A DNA stretch of 64,000 bases from Catonia carolina (lineage: Eukaryota > Arthropoda > Insecta > Hemiptera > Achilidae): assembly GCA_035578175.1 (NCBI GenBank), contig JAQMRL010000010.1, positions 34,294,784 through 34,358,783 of the forward strand. Direction: 5' to 3'. Under the pieces are notes generated by a model, which was not told where the DNA came from, did no database searches, and was given only the letters and a program-made list of their open reading frames with translations. Of the stretch, positions 34,040 through 44,804 are shown one piece after another. The position numbers and the translations under genes were made by a program. Each line of letters starts with the position of its first letter. Within the stretch, counting starts at the first letter, position 1.

Positions 34040-34484
34040 CCGGGTGTTTCAGTAGGAATCTGCCATAATTTACAGGCGTATTACTCTCATTAAAATAATG
34101 GAAAAACTTCACGTAAATACAAGTTCTAAAACGCTTCATTAGCGAGTTACAGTTAGCGAAAGATTTCGCCCCGATTTCAGTTCCCCTGGTAAAGTTCGGT
34201 TATACTGATTTTTTCGGACTTCATTTTTGTGGCAAATTTGGTGGATTTTAATAAAATTTTGGCGGAAAAATATAATAAAACAGGTCCCAGAACTTTATCT
34301 TCATTAGTTTTAAAGATATCTGACATAAAACACAAAATATTGGTATAAAAAACAGGTTTTTACGTATGACCTGCGATAACTTTTGAAAATTTCTAATGAA
34401 CCTTTGGTAATATAAACTTTTTTCATTATTTTGTTGAGAGGAATACGCTTTTGAAGTACGGCAGATTTCTCCTGAGATACCCTG
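34040..34484. mobile_element. 445-bp TIR MITE with TA target
   Basis: The ends CCGGGTGTTTCAGTAGGAAT (34040) and, on the complement, CAGGGTATCTCAGGAGAAAT (34484 downward), each followed by CTGCC, are inverted repeats of about 25 bp. TA flanks both ends (34038-34039, 34485-34486), as for Tc1/mariner-type MITEs. No ORF is present. Confidence 0.85.
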
Positions 34485-34499
34485 TATATTTATAATGTA

Positions 34500-35086
34500 A
34501 GAACGGCCCTGGAAAGGGCCGTTTAATTTGTTTAATTGGTTGGAGGTCCTAAGAAGGACCGTTTGGTTTTTGTCGTTGCCATTAAAGGGCCGTTGTAGAT
34601 GGCAGGAAGCAGCAAACCGGCGTGTTGAGAGCGGAGCCCGAATAGTGATAAATCGGCTACCGGGTTCAGGTCTAAATTTCCCTCAGCAGCAGTTGAGTCC
34701 GCACTGCAGCGTGACAGTGGTGGCCCCAAGAGCCCCGCAGTTTCTCGTCGGCGTTGGCAGTCAGCCGATGCGGTTCTCTCCAGTCCCGCGCTGAACTCCG
34801 TCCTCACCGTGGTGCCATGAGGCACGCGCGGACTTCCGTCAGCGGCCAGGTTGGTGAAGGCTGACCAGGGATGGTGCGTCCGGTCTCGGCTGGGTTCTTC
34901 TTCCTTGTTCTCCGTTTGGGAGTTGAATGGCGAATTCACCAATTCGGTTCAGTGCGGCTACTTAATCCGTCTTTGGCGAGTCCACTTTATAGTGGAGGGG
35001 AGGCACTACTGGCTGCGCTCTGCGTGGAAGGCAGGTTCTGGGTCCGCCTGCAGACGCTGATAATGTAGGGGGGCGTCGGGGACAAC
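34500..35086. other. GC-rich patch, no assignable gene
   Basis: This is the most GC-rich part of the window. Overlapping ORFs lie on both strands (34532-34942 minus, 34528-34794 and 34851-35060 plus). None is recognised, and their overlap suggests composition. The patch ends where jockey coding traces begin. Confidence 0.4.
34502..34595 (-). repeat. Cluster of histone-type 3' stem-loop motifs
   Basis: On the minus strand CCAAACGGTCCTTCTTAGGACC (34566-34545) has a 6-bp stem, 4-nt loop and upstream CCAAAC, and fits the metazoan histone mRNA stem-loop pattern GGYYYUHHUHARRRCC. A second hairpin, AACGGCCCT/GGAA/AGGGCCGTT (34502-34523), has 9-bp perfect arms and differs from the pattern at one loop base. 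A third, degenerate GGCCCTTTAATGGC lies at 34591-34578. No histone coding sequence is visible next to them. Confidence 0.55.
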
Positions 35087-35290
35087 CTCTTTTACGCAGC
35101 CGATTTACCTACAGACACATTCACAAGTAAAGCCACTGTTTTTGACAATACTGCTGTTCAATCAGTACGATCTAGCTATAAGATCCAGCTACAAAATCTG
35201 AACATCTGCAACAACACCTGAACACAATACAAGACTGGCAGAATAAATGGTCTATGAAAACAAATGAATAAAGCACACATGTAACATTTA

Positions 35291-35736
35291 GTGAAGTTGT
35301 ACAAGGTAATGGCAGCCCCAGTCCTTATTTATGAAAGTGAGTCATAGGTTACCACAAAACGCCAAGAGAGTAGGATACAAACAGCTGAAATGAGGCTTCT
35401 GAGAAGGGTGAAGGGCTGCTCAAGGCTGGATCTAGTACGTAACGAGGAAATTAGATCTGAGTTGGGTGTATTTAGCTTGAATGGAAAAGTGGAGGAGTAC
35501 CGGAATCAATGGAGGCAACATTTGGAACAGATGCCAGAGGAGAGAATAGCTTTAAAAGCGACAGAATATGTTTCATGGAAGAAGGGAGGTGGGAAGACCT
35601 CAAAGAAGATGGCAGTAGTCGAGATGTACGGGTTGGAATGTCTCGTCTATGTGTAGACCTACAGGATGGTTTGTAAGTTCGGAACAGGCCTAATCTTTGG
35701 TAGTAAGAAGAAGAAGAAATAGAAGAAGAAGAAGAA
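35291..35736 (+). mobile_element. LINE-c 3' fragment nested in jockey, 10-bp TSD
   Basis: Translation: KVMAAPVLIYESES, then TTKRQESRIQTAEMRLLRR, VKGCSRLDLVRNEEIRSELG and EYRNQWRQHLEQMPEERI, a tail typical of insect LINEs (VMAVPVLLYGSETW ... AAEMRFLR.V.G...LD..RNEDIR.EL ... W..HL.RM). GTAACATTTA lies at 35281-35290 and again at 35737-35746. An AAG-rich tail (35703-35736) ends the copy. Related copies are at 44805-45492 and 48540-49090. Confidence 0.92.
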
Positions 35737-36117
35737 GTAACATTTATATTATCAAAATACACACGCCCATCAGATTATGTAAACACCATACATACCTAAA
35801 GCAGACTCTACTAGTAATCTTACTATATATCTTGGAAAACGACTGAATTGGAAAACACATATACAGAACAAAAGGAAACAGCTGAACACAAAATTTAAAG
35901 TTTTATTAGCTACTAGGCAAATGTTCAACACTCAATCTTAACAACAAACTTACAACTTAGTAAGAAATTCTTAGACCAATTTGGACGTATGAAATCAACT
36001 TATAGGGCTCGGCAAGCCATTGTAACTTTAGAATCCTTTAAAGGTTCCAGTCGAAACTGCTCAGGATTATATTACAGTATCACCTTGGTACATAAATACT
36101 TTTATTGAACAAAAGAC

Positions 36118-36203
36118 TTTTATGAAATAGAGATTTACACGTTCCTACATTTCACCAAACTTTTATGAAATAGAGATTTACACGTTCCTACATTTCACCA
36201 AAA
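36118..36203 (+). repeat. 43-bp tandem duplication inside the jockey relic
   Basis: The unit TTTATGAAATAGAGATTTAC...ATTTCACCAAA occurs twice in direct succession with a 43-bp period and no mismatch visible. The identity implies a recent slippage event in an otherwise old relic. Confidence 0.93.
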
Positions 36204-36310
36204 AAAATCAACACATACAGCACAAAATACCAAAGAAGAATCGAATTAGACACAAATCACCTCGCCATATTACTTTTAGATAACTTCAATAATGGCTGAA
36301 ACGAAGACAT

Positions 36311-37045
36311 CCTACGAATTTATTTTAAAGCGACAAGGCTTACATTCACAAAGTTCCTTCTTTGGGGGGTTTTTCTTCAATAATGACGTAAAACAAAGAA
36401 AAACTCATCTACTCGATATTATACTCGTACTAAAAAATAGATTGTAAATTTTGCTCTATTTAATAAACATATTAAAAATTTAGTGTTTATCAGAAGTTTT
36501 CACTAAAAGAAACCATTAACACTGTGTAAGCAGTAGAAGAAACTTATTCTAAATAAACGAACGAACAAAATATCTAAGAAAATAAAATAAAATTGTTATG
36601 CAAGTATTTCCGTTTTACTGTTAATTTGCAACTTTGTTAATTAATTAACAGTTGCAATTTTACATCTAATAATACAATAGTGTTTGTTGTATAATCATGT
36701 ATGTTATTTAATGTAATTTACATTGTTTTAATATTAAACGTGACTAAAAGTGTATAATGATACTGTTTAAGGAAACAAAAGTTTTACTTCTTTTTCAAAG
36801 GAATAAAATTATTTTCGCTCAACGGAAAAAAGTAGATTCGTTCGGTATATTTCTTTTTCGTTTTAATTTTCTGTGCTTAATATAATCCAGTAGAAGAAGT
36901 TACACTAGTATTTTCTCCTTTAATGTCTCCCTTTGAAAACAATTGTAAATTCGGCAATTGTTCTTGATTTAGTCTCTCAGTCTTGCACCAGTAATAATAA
37001 TTAAACGAAAGCCTCTTAAAGCACTGTACTCCGGCTGAGTTTGTA
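36311..37045. other. AT-rich stretch, no gene seen
   Basis: The first 100 bp may still belong to the jockey 3' end. The remainder has no recognisable signature. Confidence 0.4.
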
Positions 37046-37048
37046 CTA

Positions 37049-37228
37049 CTACACATCCATTGCAGTGACTTTGCATAGCTTTCTCAAACTTAAATTGAAT
37101 TCTAATCCGTACCCGATTTCTCCATAAAGTAAATTCAATGTTTGTTTAAGTTGATTAAGAAATTCTTCTCCTTCTTCATCCTCTTCTTCATCTTTTCTTA
37201 AAATGCTGTATTTAAGCTTTTCAAACAT
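37049..37228 (-). CDS. Small unrecognised acidic ORF (59 codons)
   Basis: A minus-strand ATG at 37228 opens MFEKLKYSILRKDEEEDEEG, continues EEFLNQLKQTLNLLYGEIGY, GLEFNLSLRKLCKVTAMDV and stops at 37049. The acidic run and amphipathic segments look protein-like, and codons stay balanced in AT-rich surroundings. No family is recognised; it may be an exon, a relic of an unknown element, or chance. Confidence 0.3.
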   Translation of the reverse strand: MFEKLKYSILRKDEEEDEEGEEFLNQLKQTLNLLYGEIGYGLEFNLSLRKLCKVTAMDV

Positions 37229-37480
37229 CTTAATTTGGTAACTTTATTAATGAAGTATTATTTCAGAAGCCACAATAAAACATATTTCTTATAATTACAT
37301 ACCTGTAATTATTATTATTTTTATAAATGTTATAAACGTGTAATTTTAAGTGTTGCGATGAGCTGACGATACGGTGAACCCAAAAAATACTTCTCAATTG
37401 GTAAGTGTTCACTACTTATTCTTTGACCGTTTCTGGTCGTTCGTAAATAATTATTTTATTTATAATAAAATAAGTTATAT

Positions 37481-39177
37481 TATTTATACCCCCATACCCC
37501 TCACCAAGTGAAGAAGAGATCAGACGAGCTGTGTCGGAACTAAAAAACAATAAAGCCTCTGGTGAGGACGGAATAACAGCTGAGATACTTAAGTGGACAC
37601 TCCCGAGCACTATAACCGGACTCCAAGAAATATTTCGAACAGTATGGCAAACACGACAAATTCCAAAAGATTGGAAAACAGCGCTTATACACCCCCTACA
37701 CAAGAAGGGAAACAAGAGGAACGTGAACAACTACAGAGGTATCTCACTGCTACCAGTTGCCTACAAGATCCTCTCCAAAATACTCCTATACAGGATCGAA
37801 CCAATACTAGACAAACAACTGGGAGAATATCAAGGAGGGTTCAGAAAGGGCAGATCATGCCCAGAACAGATTATGACACTCAAGAACGTACTAAAACAAA
37901 GAAGGGTCACAGCAAAAACAACAACGGTCACCTTTGTTGATTTCAGGAAGGCGTTTGACTCAGTCCACAGGAAGATATTGGATATCATTATAAGAAATCT
38001 AGGAACCCCAGATAGGGAAGCCGATATTATAAAGGATGCTCTAACGGGGACTTTCTCCAAGGTCAAACTAAGACAGGAAATCTCAAAACCATTCGAGATT
38101 AAAACGGGAGTGAGACAGGGGGACGGACTCTCCCCTATACTCTTCTAAACTGCGTGCTGGAACAAATAGTTAGGGACTGGAGAAAGCGGATGCGGGAGGC
38201 GGCAATAGAGCCAATATATCTAGGATATAAGAAACAGGGACTCACAATAGATTGCCTGGCTTTCGCGGACGACTTCGCCATAATAACCGACACTCTGGAG
38301 GAGGCAGCACAGGCGGTTAACCTACTGGAAGAAGTGGCCAACACAGTGGGTTTATATATATCGGCAGAAAAAACAAAGTTCATAACAAGCCACAAAACAC
38401 AAGAGGACATCGAGACTAACATAGGAACATTGCAAGAGGTCGAATCGTTTAAGTATCTGGGAGAACACATCCACACAAACGGTCTGGATAAGCCCGGGAT
38501 AGAGGAAAGAATACGGAAGATGTGGAACGCATTTAGGACAACACGAAGCGTATACAGCAAGAAGTGCATCTCCAAAAATGCTAAGAAGCGACACTATCAC
38601 ACGGTAATTCAACCCGAAGCACTGTACGCCAGTGAAACGCTGCTTCTCAATAGGGGCCTCCGGAAGATTGAGGGATTGGACAGGAAGATAATACGGAAGA
38701 TAATGGGGGGCAGGATGTCCACGGAGGGATGGAGACTGCAGCACAACCAAGACGTGTATAAATTCTCAGAGAGCATCGTCTCACGGATGAGGAAGCGCAG
38801 ACTGGTATTCTTTGGGCATCTCAGCAGGATGAGTAACAATAGATTGGTCAAACAGGTATTCGACTTTGTGAATCGGGGAAAGAAGAACTACACATGGGCC
38901 AAGGAAACTAAACTGGATCTGGAACAGATAGGATTAACACCGCGGGACACACAGGACAGAGAGCACTGTAGAGCAGTGATAAGGGAATCTGGGGCGATCG
39001 AGAGCAGGAGGATGCGCCGGGGAAAGGGCGGCGAATGGTCAGAGGAAAGGAGACACCAACAAAGCGCGAGAATGAAGGCGTTATGGGCCGAACGCAAGGG
39101 AAGCTGGCAAATACAGTAGGCCAGAGGAACAACTTGGTAACGTGATCCATAGCAGGTCAATTCGTGAACAAAAAAAA
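37481..39177 (+). mobile_element. LINE-a, best preserved copy
   Basis: This non-LTR retrotransposon fragment keeps most of its RT. Block one (to 38148): ELKNNKASGEDGITAEIL, PKDWKTALIHPLHKKGN, NYRGISLLPVAYKILSKIL, QGGFRKGRSCPEQI, TFVDFRKAFDSVHRKIL (motif A) and GVRQGDGLSPILF (motif B). Block two (38148-39119): FADDFAIITD (motif C intact, 38262-38273), FKYLGEHIHTNG, KKCISKNAKKRHYHTVIQPE, ASETLLLNRG, RRLVFFGHLSRM, ARMKALWAERKG. A 2-bp excess near 38146 breaks the frame between motifs B and C. It is 5'-truncated (no endonuclease) and ends in poly-A. AAGTTATAT flanks both sides (37472-37480, 39178-39186), a plausible TSD. Confidence 0.93.
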
Positions 39178-39189
39178 AAGTTATATATA

Positions 39190-40190
39190 TAAGTTTTATC
39201 TGAAAAAATCTGGTGTGAAACACTCACATTACTTTATCATGTCATTGTAAATAATAAAACATAACATATGTTAAATCATGAGTAAAATAATTTTTTTTGT
39301 CATCAGTCTCTCAACTGGTTTAATGCAGTTCTCCAAGCTGTTCTATCCTGCGTAAGTCGTTTCATATCTACATTCCTGTAACACACTACATCTTTTGCAA
39401 TTTTCTTTATATATTCTAAACTTTGCCTCCCCCTACAATTCATCCTTCAATATTACCCTCCATTATTGATAGAACAATACCTGGAAATCTTAATATACTC
39501 GTATGCCCCACTAGCCTGTCCCTTCTTCTGGTAAGATGCTTCCATATACTTCTTTTTTCATCCACTCGCCTAAGAACCTCTAAATTACTTAATTTGTCCA
39601 CCCACTTAATCTTTAACATTTCATTTTCTCAAAGAATATAAAATTAAAAACATAAACTAATTTTAATTGTGAGTGAATGACGCTAAATGAAAATCAATCT
39701 GTGTAGGACTTAAACAAAAAGAAAGTTTTTAATTAAAGCTTAACTACGCACTGTAGACAAATCCTTGAAATAAAAGTTGTAAGTTTTATTTTTCTACAAC
39801 TTTGATAATATATAACTTCGTTGTAAAATTCGTAATATGACGGCAATCTTAAAAATCCCATATTTTACCGATTTTGATGAGAAAAATACAGAAAATCACT
39901 AACTGACGGTAGAAGAAAAATTCTAAATAAAAGTTACAGTTATTTTTTATTTCCTACAACTGTATTCATGTATGTATTTTTGTGTTAAAATTCTTTTCTC
40001 TAAAATTAATAGTAAGGCCGCAATCTTAAAAAACACCGTGTTTTTCTACGCGACCACAGCCTCTCTAAGAATTTCAGCAGTCATGACTCTTACCCTATCT
40101 TACAGATCATAAAAATTTAGTAAATGGGGAGATTTTTTAACTAAATCGTACGAACTGTTTTTCAGAAAATGTATAAAAATCGGATAAGTA
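39190..40190 (-). mobile_element. Rep-B copy 2, interrupted by LINE-b
   Basis: On the plus strand the 3' end appears first: ATCTGGTGTGAAACACTCAC (39207). The remainder resumes after the LINE-b insert: GTGAGTGAATGACGC, then AAATCCTTGAAATAAAAGTT, and further landmarks up to TCTCTAAGAATTTCAGCAGT and the TTTTTCAGAAAATG block. About 35 bp of Rep-B (AAAACATAA...CATGAGT) appears on both sides of the insert. The microsatellite part is missing. Confidence 0.82.
39297..39632 (-). mobile_element. LINE-b 3' end inside Rep-B
   Basis: The complement matches the last about 330 bp of LINE-b at 7.8-8.1 kb: GTGGACAAATTAAGTAATTT, GAAGAAGGGACAGGCTAGTG, ATGAAACGACTTACGCA and GAGAGACTGATGAC, followed by a T-run on the plus strand (poly-A tail). 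Strongly 5'-truncated; no RT motifs remain. Confidence 0.9.
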
Positions 40191-40891
40191 AACTGTTTCA
40201 TTAATTTTTATCGACCTATCAATGTTTGTAAGTGATATATTTGAATATAAGAAGTAAGAATAGCTTTAGTAGTATACGTAGGTAAATATAACTTTAAAAA
40301 ATAAAAATATCAAAAATGAAATAATACGTAATTAAAAAGTAAGAGTAGCTTTTGTGTTATATCTTAGAGAATAATTATTGAACATTAGAAAATGAGAAAA
40401 CCGTCGTGTTTTTTTTTTGTGTTAACTGTGATATTTTGATAGTTTGAAAAGCATTGTTTGATAGTCTAAGAATAGTTACAATATAAAACTTGGAAAAATA
40501 TTTGTTTCTCTAATTTATATTTACTCTCTGCGTAAATCTTCATGTTTTGATAATAGCGGTTTTAGAAAACTGGATTATATTCTATAATAAAAAGTTGATT
40601 TACTTCGGTTACATTAAACCATTCAATAATCATTAAAATACATTATTGCATCAAAAGACGGTTTTTTGAAAGTTCTATTGAATAAATACAAACTATTTTC
40701 ATTTGAGATTTCGATGTAAGCAATAAAACCCTCCACGACAATTCAAAAAAATTCAGACAGTAAAGGAACTAACCGTGTCCTGTAGTAAATTTTGTGAACG
40801 ACTAGATGACCATCCCAAACAACTAGCTCGTCACCTAGTTACAAGGAACTTCCTAACTATGCGACGTCTAAACCGAAAATTAATCAGTCAT
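40191..40891. other. AT-rich stretch without recognisable gene
   Basis: Nothing was recognised. Confidence 0.5.
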
Positions 40892-41562
40892 TTCAGAAAG
40901 CCCATAAGCCAAAATTTTACATTTTTCTTAAGTGTATTGTAGGACTAACTGAATGTAAACACACCATCTCCACAAAAATCACATAAGTCTGGCTTCCTTA
41001 AGTAGTAACATAACTCTTAGAAAAGGCGTATCCTTAATGATACAAAGTGTTTCCTTCTAATTAAAAAATGAAAGTGGATGTTTTTGAAGCTTAAGCTCTA
41101 CTTCATAGTGGAAGAAGCTACGCAAATTTTCTATGCAAAAGTCTTTTTAAGGGAGATAAACGTAAATAGTCCTGAAAACCAAAATTTTTCTTTCTTTAGT
41201 TACAAATTTCAATTTTAATTATTGCAAAACGATATTTTAAGTCACTAATGTAAACTAGTGAAATAAATAAATGAATACTATTGTATAACACAATTTTCTT
41301 CTGGTATAACAACGCATTTTACAGAAAACAAAGTAAGTTAACATTTTACTCCAGTTTATTTCAGAAACACCTGAAGAAATCATTTTCAACTTTTTTTTAA
41401 ACGAATGGCTTATCTTTAAAAATAAAAACGTATTCATTTTTTAGAGAAGCAGCCCTCTGAACAATTTATATTTTTCACTCTGATTTTTTATTAAAATATG
41501 GTAAATTACCAGTTTTTTTTAATTTTTCCAAAAGTTACTTTTTGACTTATGGGCTTTCTGAA
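40892..41562. mobile_element. 671-bp TIR MITE
   Basis: TTCAGAAAGCCCATAAGC (40892) and, on the complement, TTCAGAAAGCCCATAAGT (41562 downward), each followed by CAAAA, form 23-bp inverted repeats with one mismatch. Inside there is no transposase; the 60-codon minus ORF (41255-41437) is AT-driven. No TSD could be fixed. Confidence 0.8.
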
Positions 41563-42639
41563 TTGATCGATAAAATGGAGCAGAGACCTCTTGGTTTGAA
41601 TAACGGACAACATTCGTAGTTCTAAACGGAGCATGTATCATTAGGTTCTTCTCCTGAAAAATTTCTCACCAACCATTGAATTAAATATCATGTACGCAAA
41701 TTGTGCAGCTCATTCTACAGTACGTGATAAAAATATTAAAGGCAAAAAAAGAAAAAGAAAAGATTTTGATAATTCTATTAATTTTAATGTTGTGTTATCC
41801 TTACATGATATAAGCACAAAACCAAAGATAAAAATACATCATATATCATTTAAATATATTATGTTTCGGTTAAAGCCGAAAAGATTTTCTTGCGTGCTTT
41901 TATTATTTAAAGATGTAAGGAAAGTACATCATTCTTCTTTTCTTCTATCTTTCATGGTAGGCCTATATGTGACATAACTAAGGTGGGTTAAAAAGGAAGA
42001 AGAAAGAGGTTGCAGTTTGTTGTGCGAAACAGGCCTGATGCGCCCCGATACAAGACTTAGGCCAATTTATAGCCTCCCTGGCCCATAAATACTCTCTTAT
42101 TGACTAGAAAACCCGAAAGAAAAAATTTACGGGCCGACTAGCTACCTTGTCTCCTTTGAGAGACCACATCTTCGCTAATGCGCTTAAAATCTTACGCTGT
42201 AGTTTACAACTGAAGTACTGCTCTTAAAGTTTGTTTCTTTTAGTTTTTACTCTTTAACATACAAATTTATTGTGCAGTATCTGATGAAATATTCGAAGTC
42301 GAATCTACGTTATTTTATGGTACCAATGTTATTCTTAATCGTTTACCAAACAGTTTTAAATCTAAATAAAATGTTTCAATATGCAAATTTTTAACGCAAA
42401 TAACTTTACTTTGTCTTTCAACTCATGTATCCGTCACTTCAGGTCAGTTAACTAGTGCCGTAAAAATGTATTTTGTCTACCGTTTCTCATCATTCATATG
42501 AGCAGTTCTTAGAACATTATCTTCGTTTACCGTTACGTTTACGTTTCTATTAACCGATGTATTTTCTTGTACAGTTCTTTTCTTCGTAACGTACTTCGTC
42601 CGTTCACTTAAGCTATCACACGCTTAAGAAAATTTTTTT
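41563..42639. other. Unassigned DNA with one 95-codon ORF
   Basis: The plus-strand ORF 41690-41977 is lysine-rich at its start (KGKKRKRK) and unrecognised. A GC-richer patch at 42000-42190 has no assigned function. Confidence 0.35.
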
Positions 42640-43084
42640 CATGCGAATATTTACAGCCCCAGCTCTCTTCCTAAGCACTACTTCTCTCTGTCTCGTCAGT
42701 CCCCATCGGAGAGCTGCCGCAAAGACATTACCTCCTGCACCCCATCCAACTATGTCACTTCCGGCCTACTCCTCCTTCTTCTACCGACTGGCGTCCACTT
42801 CCATACCCTCTTTGCCCACCTGCATCCTCCATCCTCTGCAAATGGCCAAACCATTTTAACTGCTTCTGGGATATGGTATCCATGATATTTCCTTGAACGC
42901 CGATTCTTCTCCTAATTTCAGAATACGATCGATCCGCGACACACCACAGCTTTGCCTCCAGAAATCCATCTCCATCGCTTTCAGGCGTTCTTTCTGTCAC
43001 TTTGTCAATACCCACATTTCCGCAGCATAGGTACACACGTTTTCCAGGATAGCATAATAAATATTTATCTTTGTCTCTTTCCAT
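42640..43084 (-). pseudogene. LINE-e reverse-transcriptase C-terminal relic
   Basis: Minus-strand translation across two frames gives EIRRRIGVQGNIMDTISQKQ, LKWFGHLQRMED, KRVWKWTPVGRRRRSRPEV, TWLDGVQEVMSLRQLSDGD. This is the end of insect LINE proteins reading ...NEEIR.RMG....I.D.I..KQL.WFGHVQRM ... R..EW.P.GRR.RGRP...W.DGV. At least two frameshifts are present. It is distinct from LINE-a to LINE-d. Confidence 0.82.
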
Positions 43085-44796
43085 ATTTTATCTTAGCTTA
43101 AGAACATACGTTTAAAAATTGTCTGATAAGTTTAAAAGTTATAGTTTTACAGTAAATTGTTGAATCCGATTTTAACTTTTGCTAGCGCAACCCCTAAAAC
43201 CATCTTACCTGTTTAAGCACCAGTTCTAAGTCTAAGTCTAAATATTGGCCGACAGGTTATCGTTTCACTATTTCCCTTCATGGTCCGTACTAGGATTCTA
43301 AAGTTTACAAACTTTTAATCTAATAAAACGCGAGGTACGTCCTTTCAACACTCTGTTTGGTTTCATTGCTGTCTTTTACAATACCATAAATCGAAAAAAT
43401 ATTCTATTAAATATTGTTATCATTTTTACCATTAGTTCGTTAGGATTTGTTTATTTGTTATTCCCGTATCGTATGGTAGTTTAACTTTTCCCGAAATCTG
43501 TTGTTGTACAAATCAAATTCTTTGTACCGATGTTTTCAATATCCTTTCAGGGTTGACTTTCCTTATTGTTTCCTTTATTCTTCTTCCACCCAACTGCCTT
43601 TTTCCTTTTTTCCTTGCTGGAAGCAGATAAATTCTGAAATTTGTAATATGTAATTTTTTACAAGAACTTAGTCGCAATGAACTTCTCGGTAAAAATCTTC
43701 CCCTCCTTTTCACACTTCTCATCCAGATCTTATGCTTCTCTGAATTTTTTTTCTCCCCAAAAAACCTTCATTTAATTGAATTTACTTTACATTAGCTTCT
43801 TCAGAAGGTCCTCTCTCTTTCTTTGGTGTTTTCAACATTTAATTTGCTTTCTTCGCAATATTTTCATAATTTCTGATCTGGACTTTTTCTTTTTCGTTTC
43901 ATTTTCATCTTCTCCTGTCTAATCCACAGTCCTGATCGAGATCAAAACCTGTAATGTCCTCTGATTGTATTCATATTCTATTAGTTTTCTTTTGTATTTT
44001 CCCCCAGTAATTATTAATTTTGAACATTTGTGTATATTGTATTTAAAATAAAATTATTTATCTTATGAAGAATCTACTAACTAACTGATACTGACGTTAA
44101 AAAGTAGCATATTTAATATTATAAAATAAATTTGGAATGCTATAATTAAAACTGCATTATCTTGTCCAGTAAAATTGGTGTAAATCAATGTGTAAGCAGA
44201 TATAGAATTTAATGGACTGAACTCTTTGAAATTAGAATAGTACGTAGTTTGATTTAGAATTGTGCCAATATCGACCTTCCCAACTATTCAATCCATTTGT
44301 TATTCAGATTGATGCAGTACTGAATAAACGAAATTGTTACAACTGACTAACAATTAATGCTGTTCAAATTATAATAACATATCAATTTACATTTAGGCCT
44401 ACGATAAATATTTCAATTATGTTTGTAATCAATTCAGATTTAAACTAATTTTTGGAGTTGTTACAGTTATGTTAATGAATTCAAGTTAACTGTGTCACGA
44501 TTGATTAATTATGTTTGTTCTAGTAATCGGAATTCTATAATGAATTTTTCTGGGGATTTTCTTTGTGTCAAAATATTAGTTACTTTATGTAGGTATTAAT
44601 AAAATTAGTATTACTTGTTACTTAAAATTTTAAATAGCTCTAAAATTAGTTGAACGAGATCAAATAAAATAAAATAAATTCTTTGTTTTTTTACACATTT
44701 TCAATTCCGTCTAAAATTAATGGTCGACTGAAAGTAAACTTTTTTTAAAATTCCCTAATTTGTGTACGTTGCAATCTGTTCAATTTAAGAACAATA
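43085..44796. other. AT-rich stretch; one weak ORF
   Basis: A 69-codon basic minus-strand ORF (43513-43722) is unrecognised. The rest shows no signature. Confidence 0.4.
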
Positions 44797-44804
44797 AACA
44801 AACC

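Larger units (their letters stand above)
35087..36310 (+). pseudogene. Jockey-type LINE ORF2 relic, split by LINE-c
   Basis: Part one (35087-35290): LFYAADLPTDTFTSKATVFD, then LQQHLNTIQDWQNKWSMKTN and STHVTF. Part two (35741 onward): ILSKYTRPSDYVN, IPKADSTSNLTIYLGKRLNW, KTHIQNKRKQLNTKF and later traces to about 36300. These follow the jockey RT order (LYTADLPT ... FADD ... LQ.HL..IQDW...W.IK.NE.KS.HVTF ... KYLG..LDR.L.W..HI..KRKQL). The catalytic FADD reads FDNT. The gap is filled by LINE-c with a TSD, and the coding text rejoins across it. Confidence 0.87.

Noticed and set aside
34532..34942. 136-codon minus-strand ORF as a gene
   Set aside because: It overlaps open frames on the plus strand in a GC-rich patch, has no recognisable domain, and reads through the hairpins.
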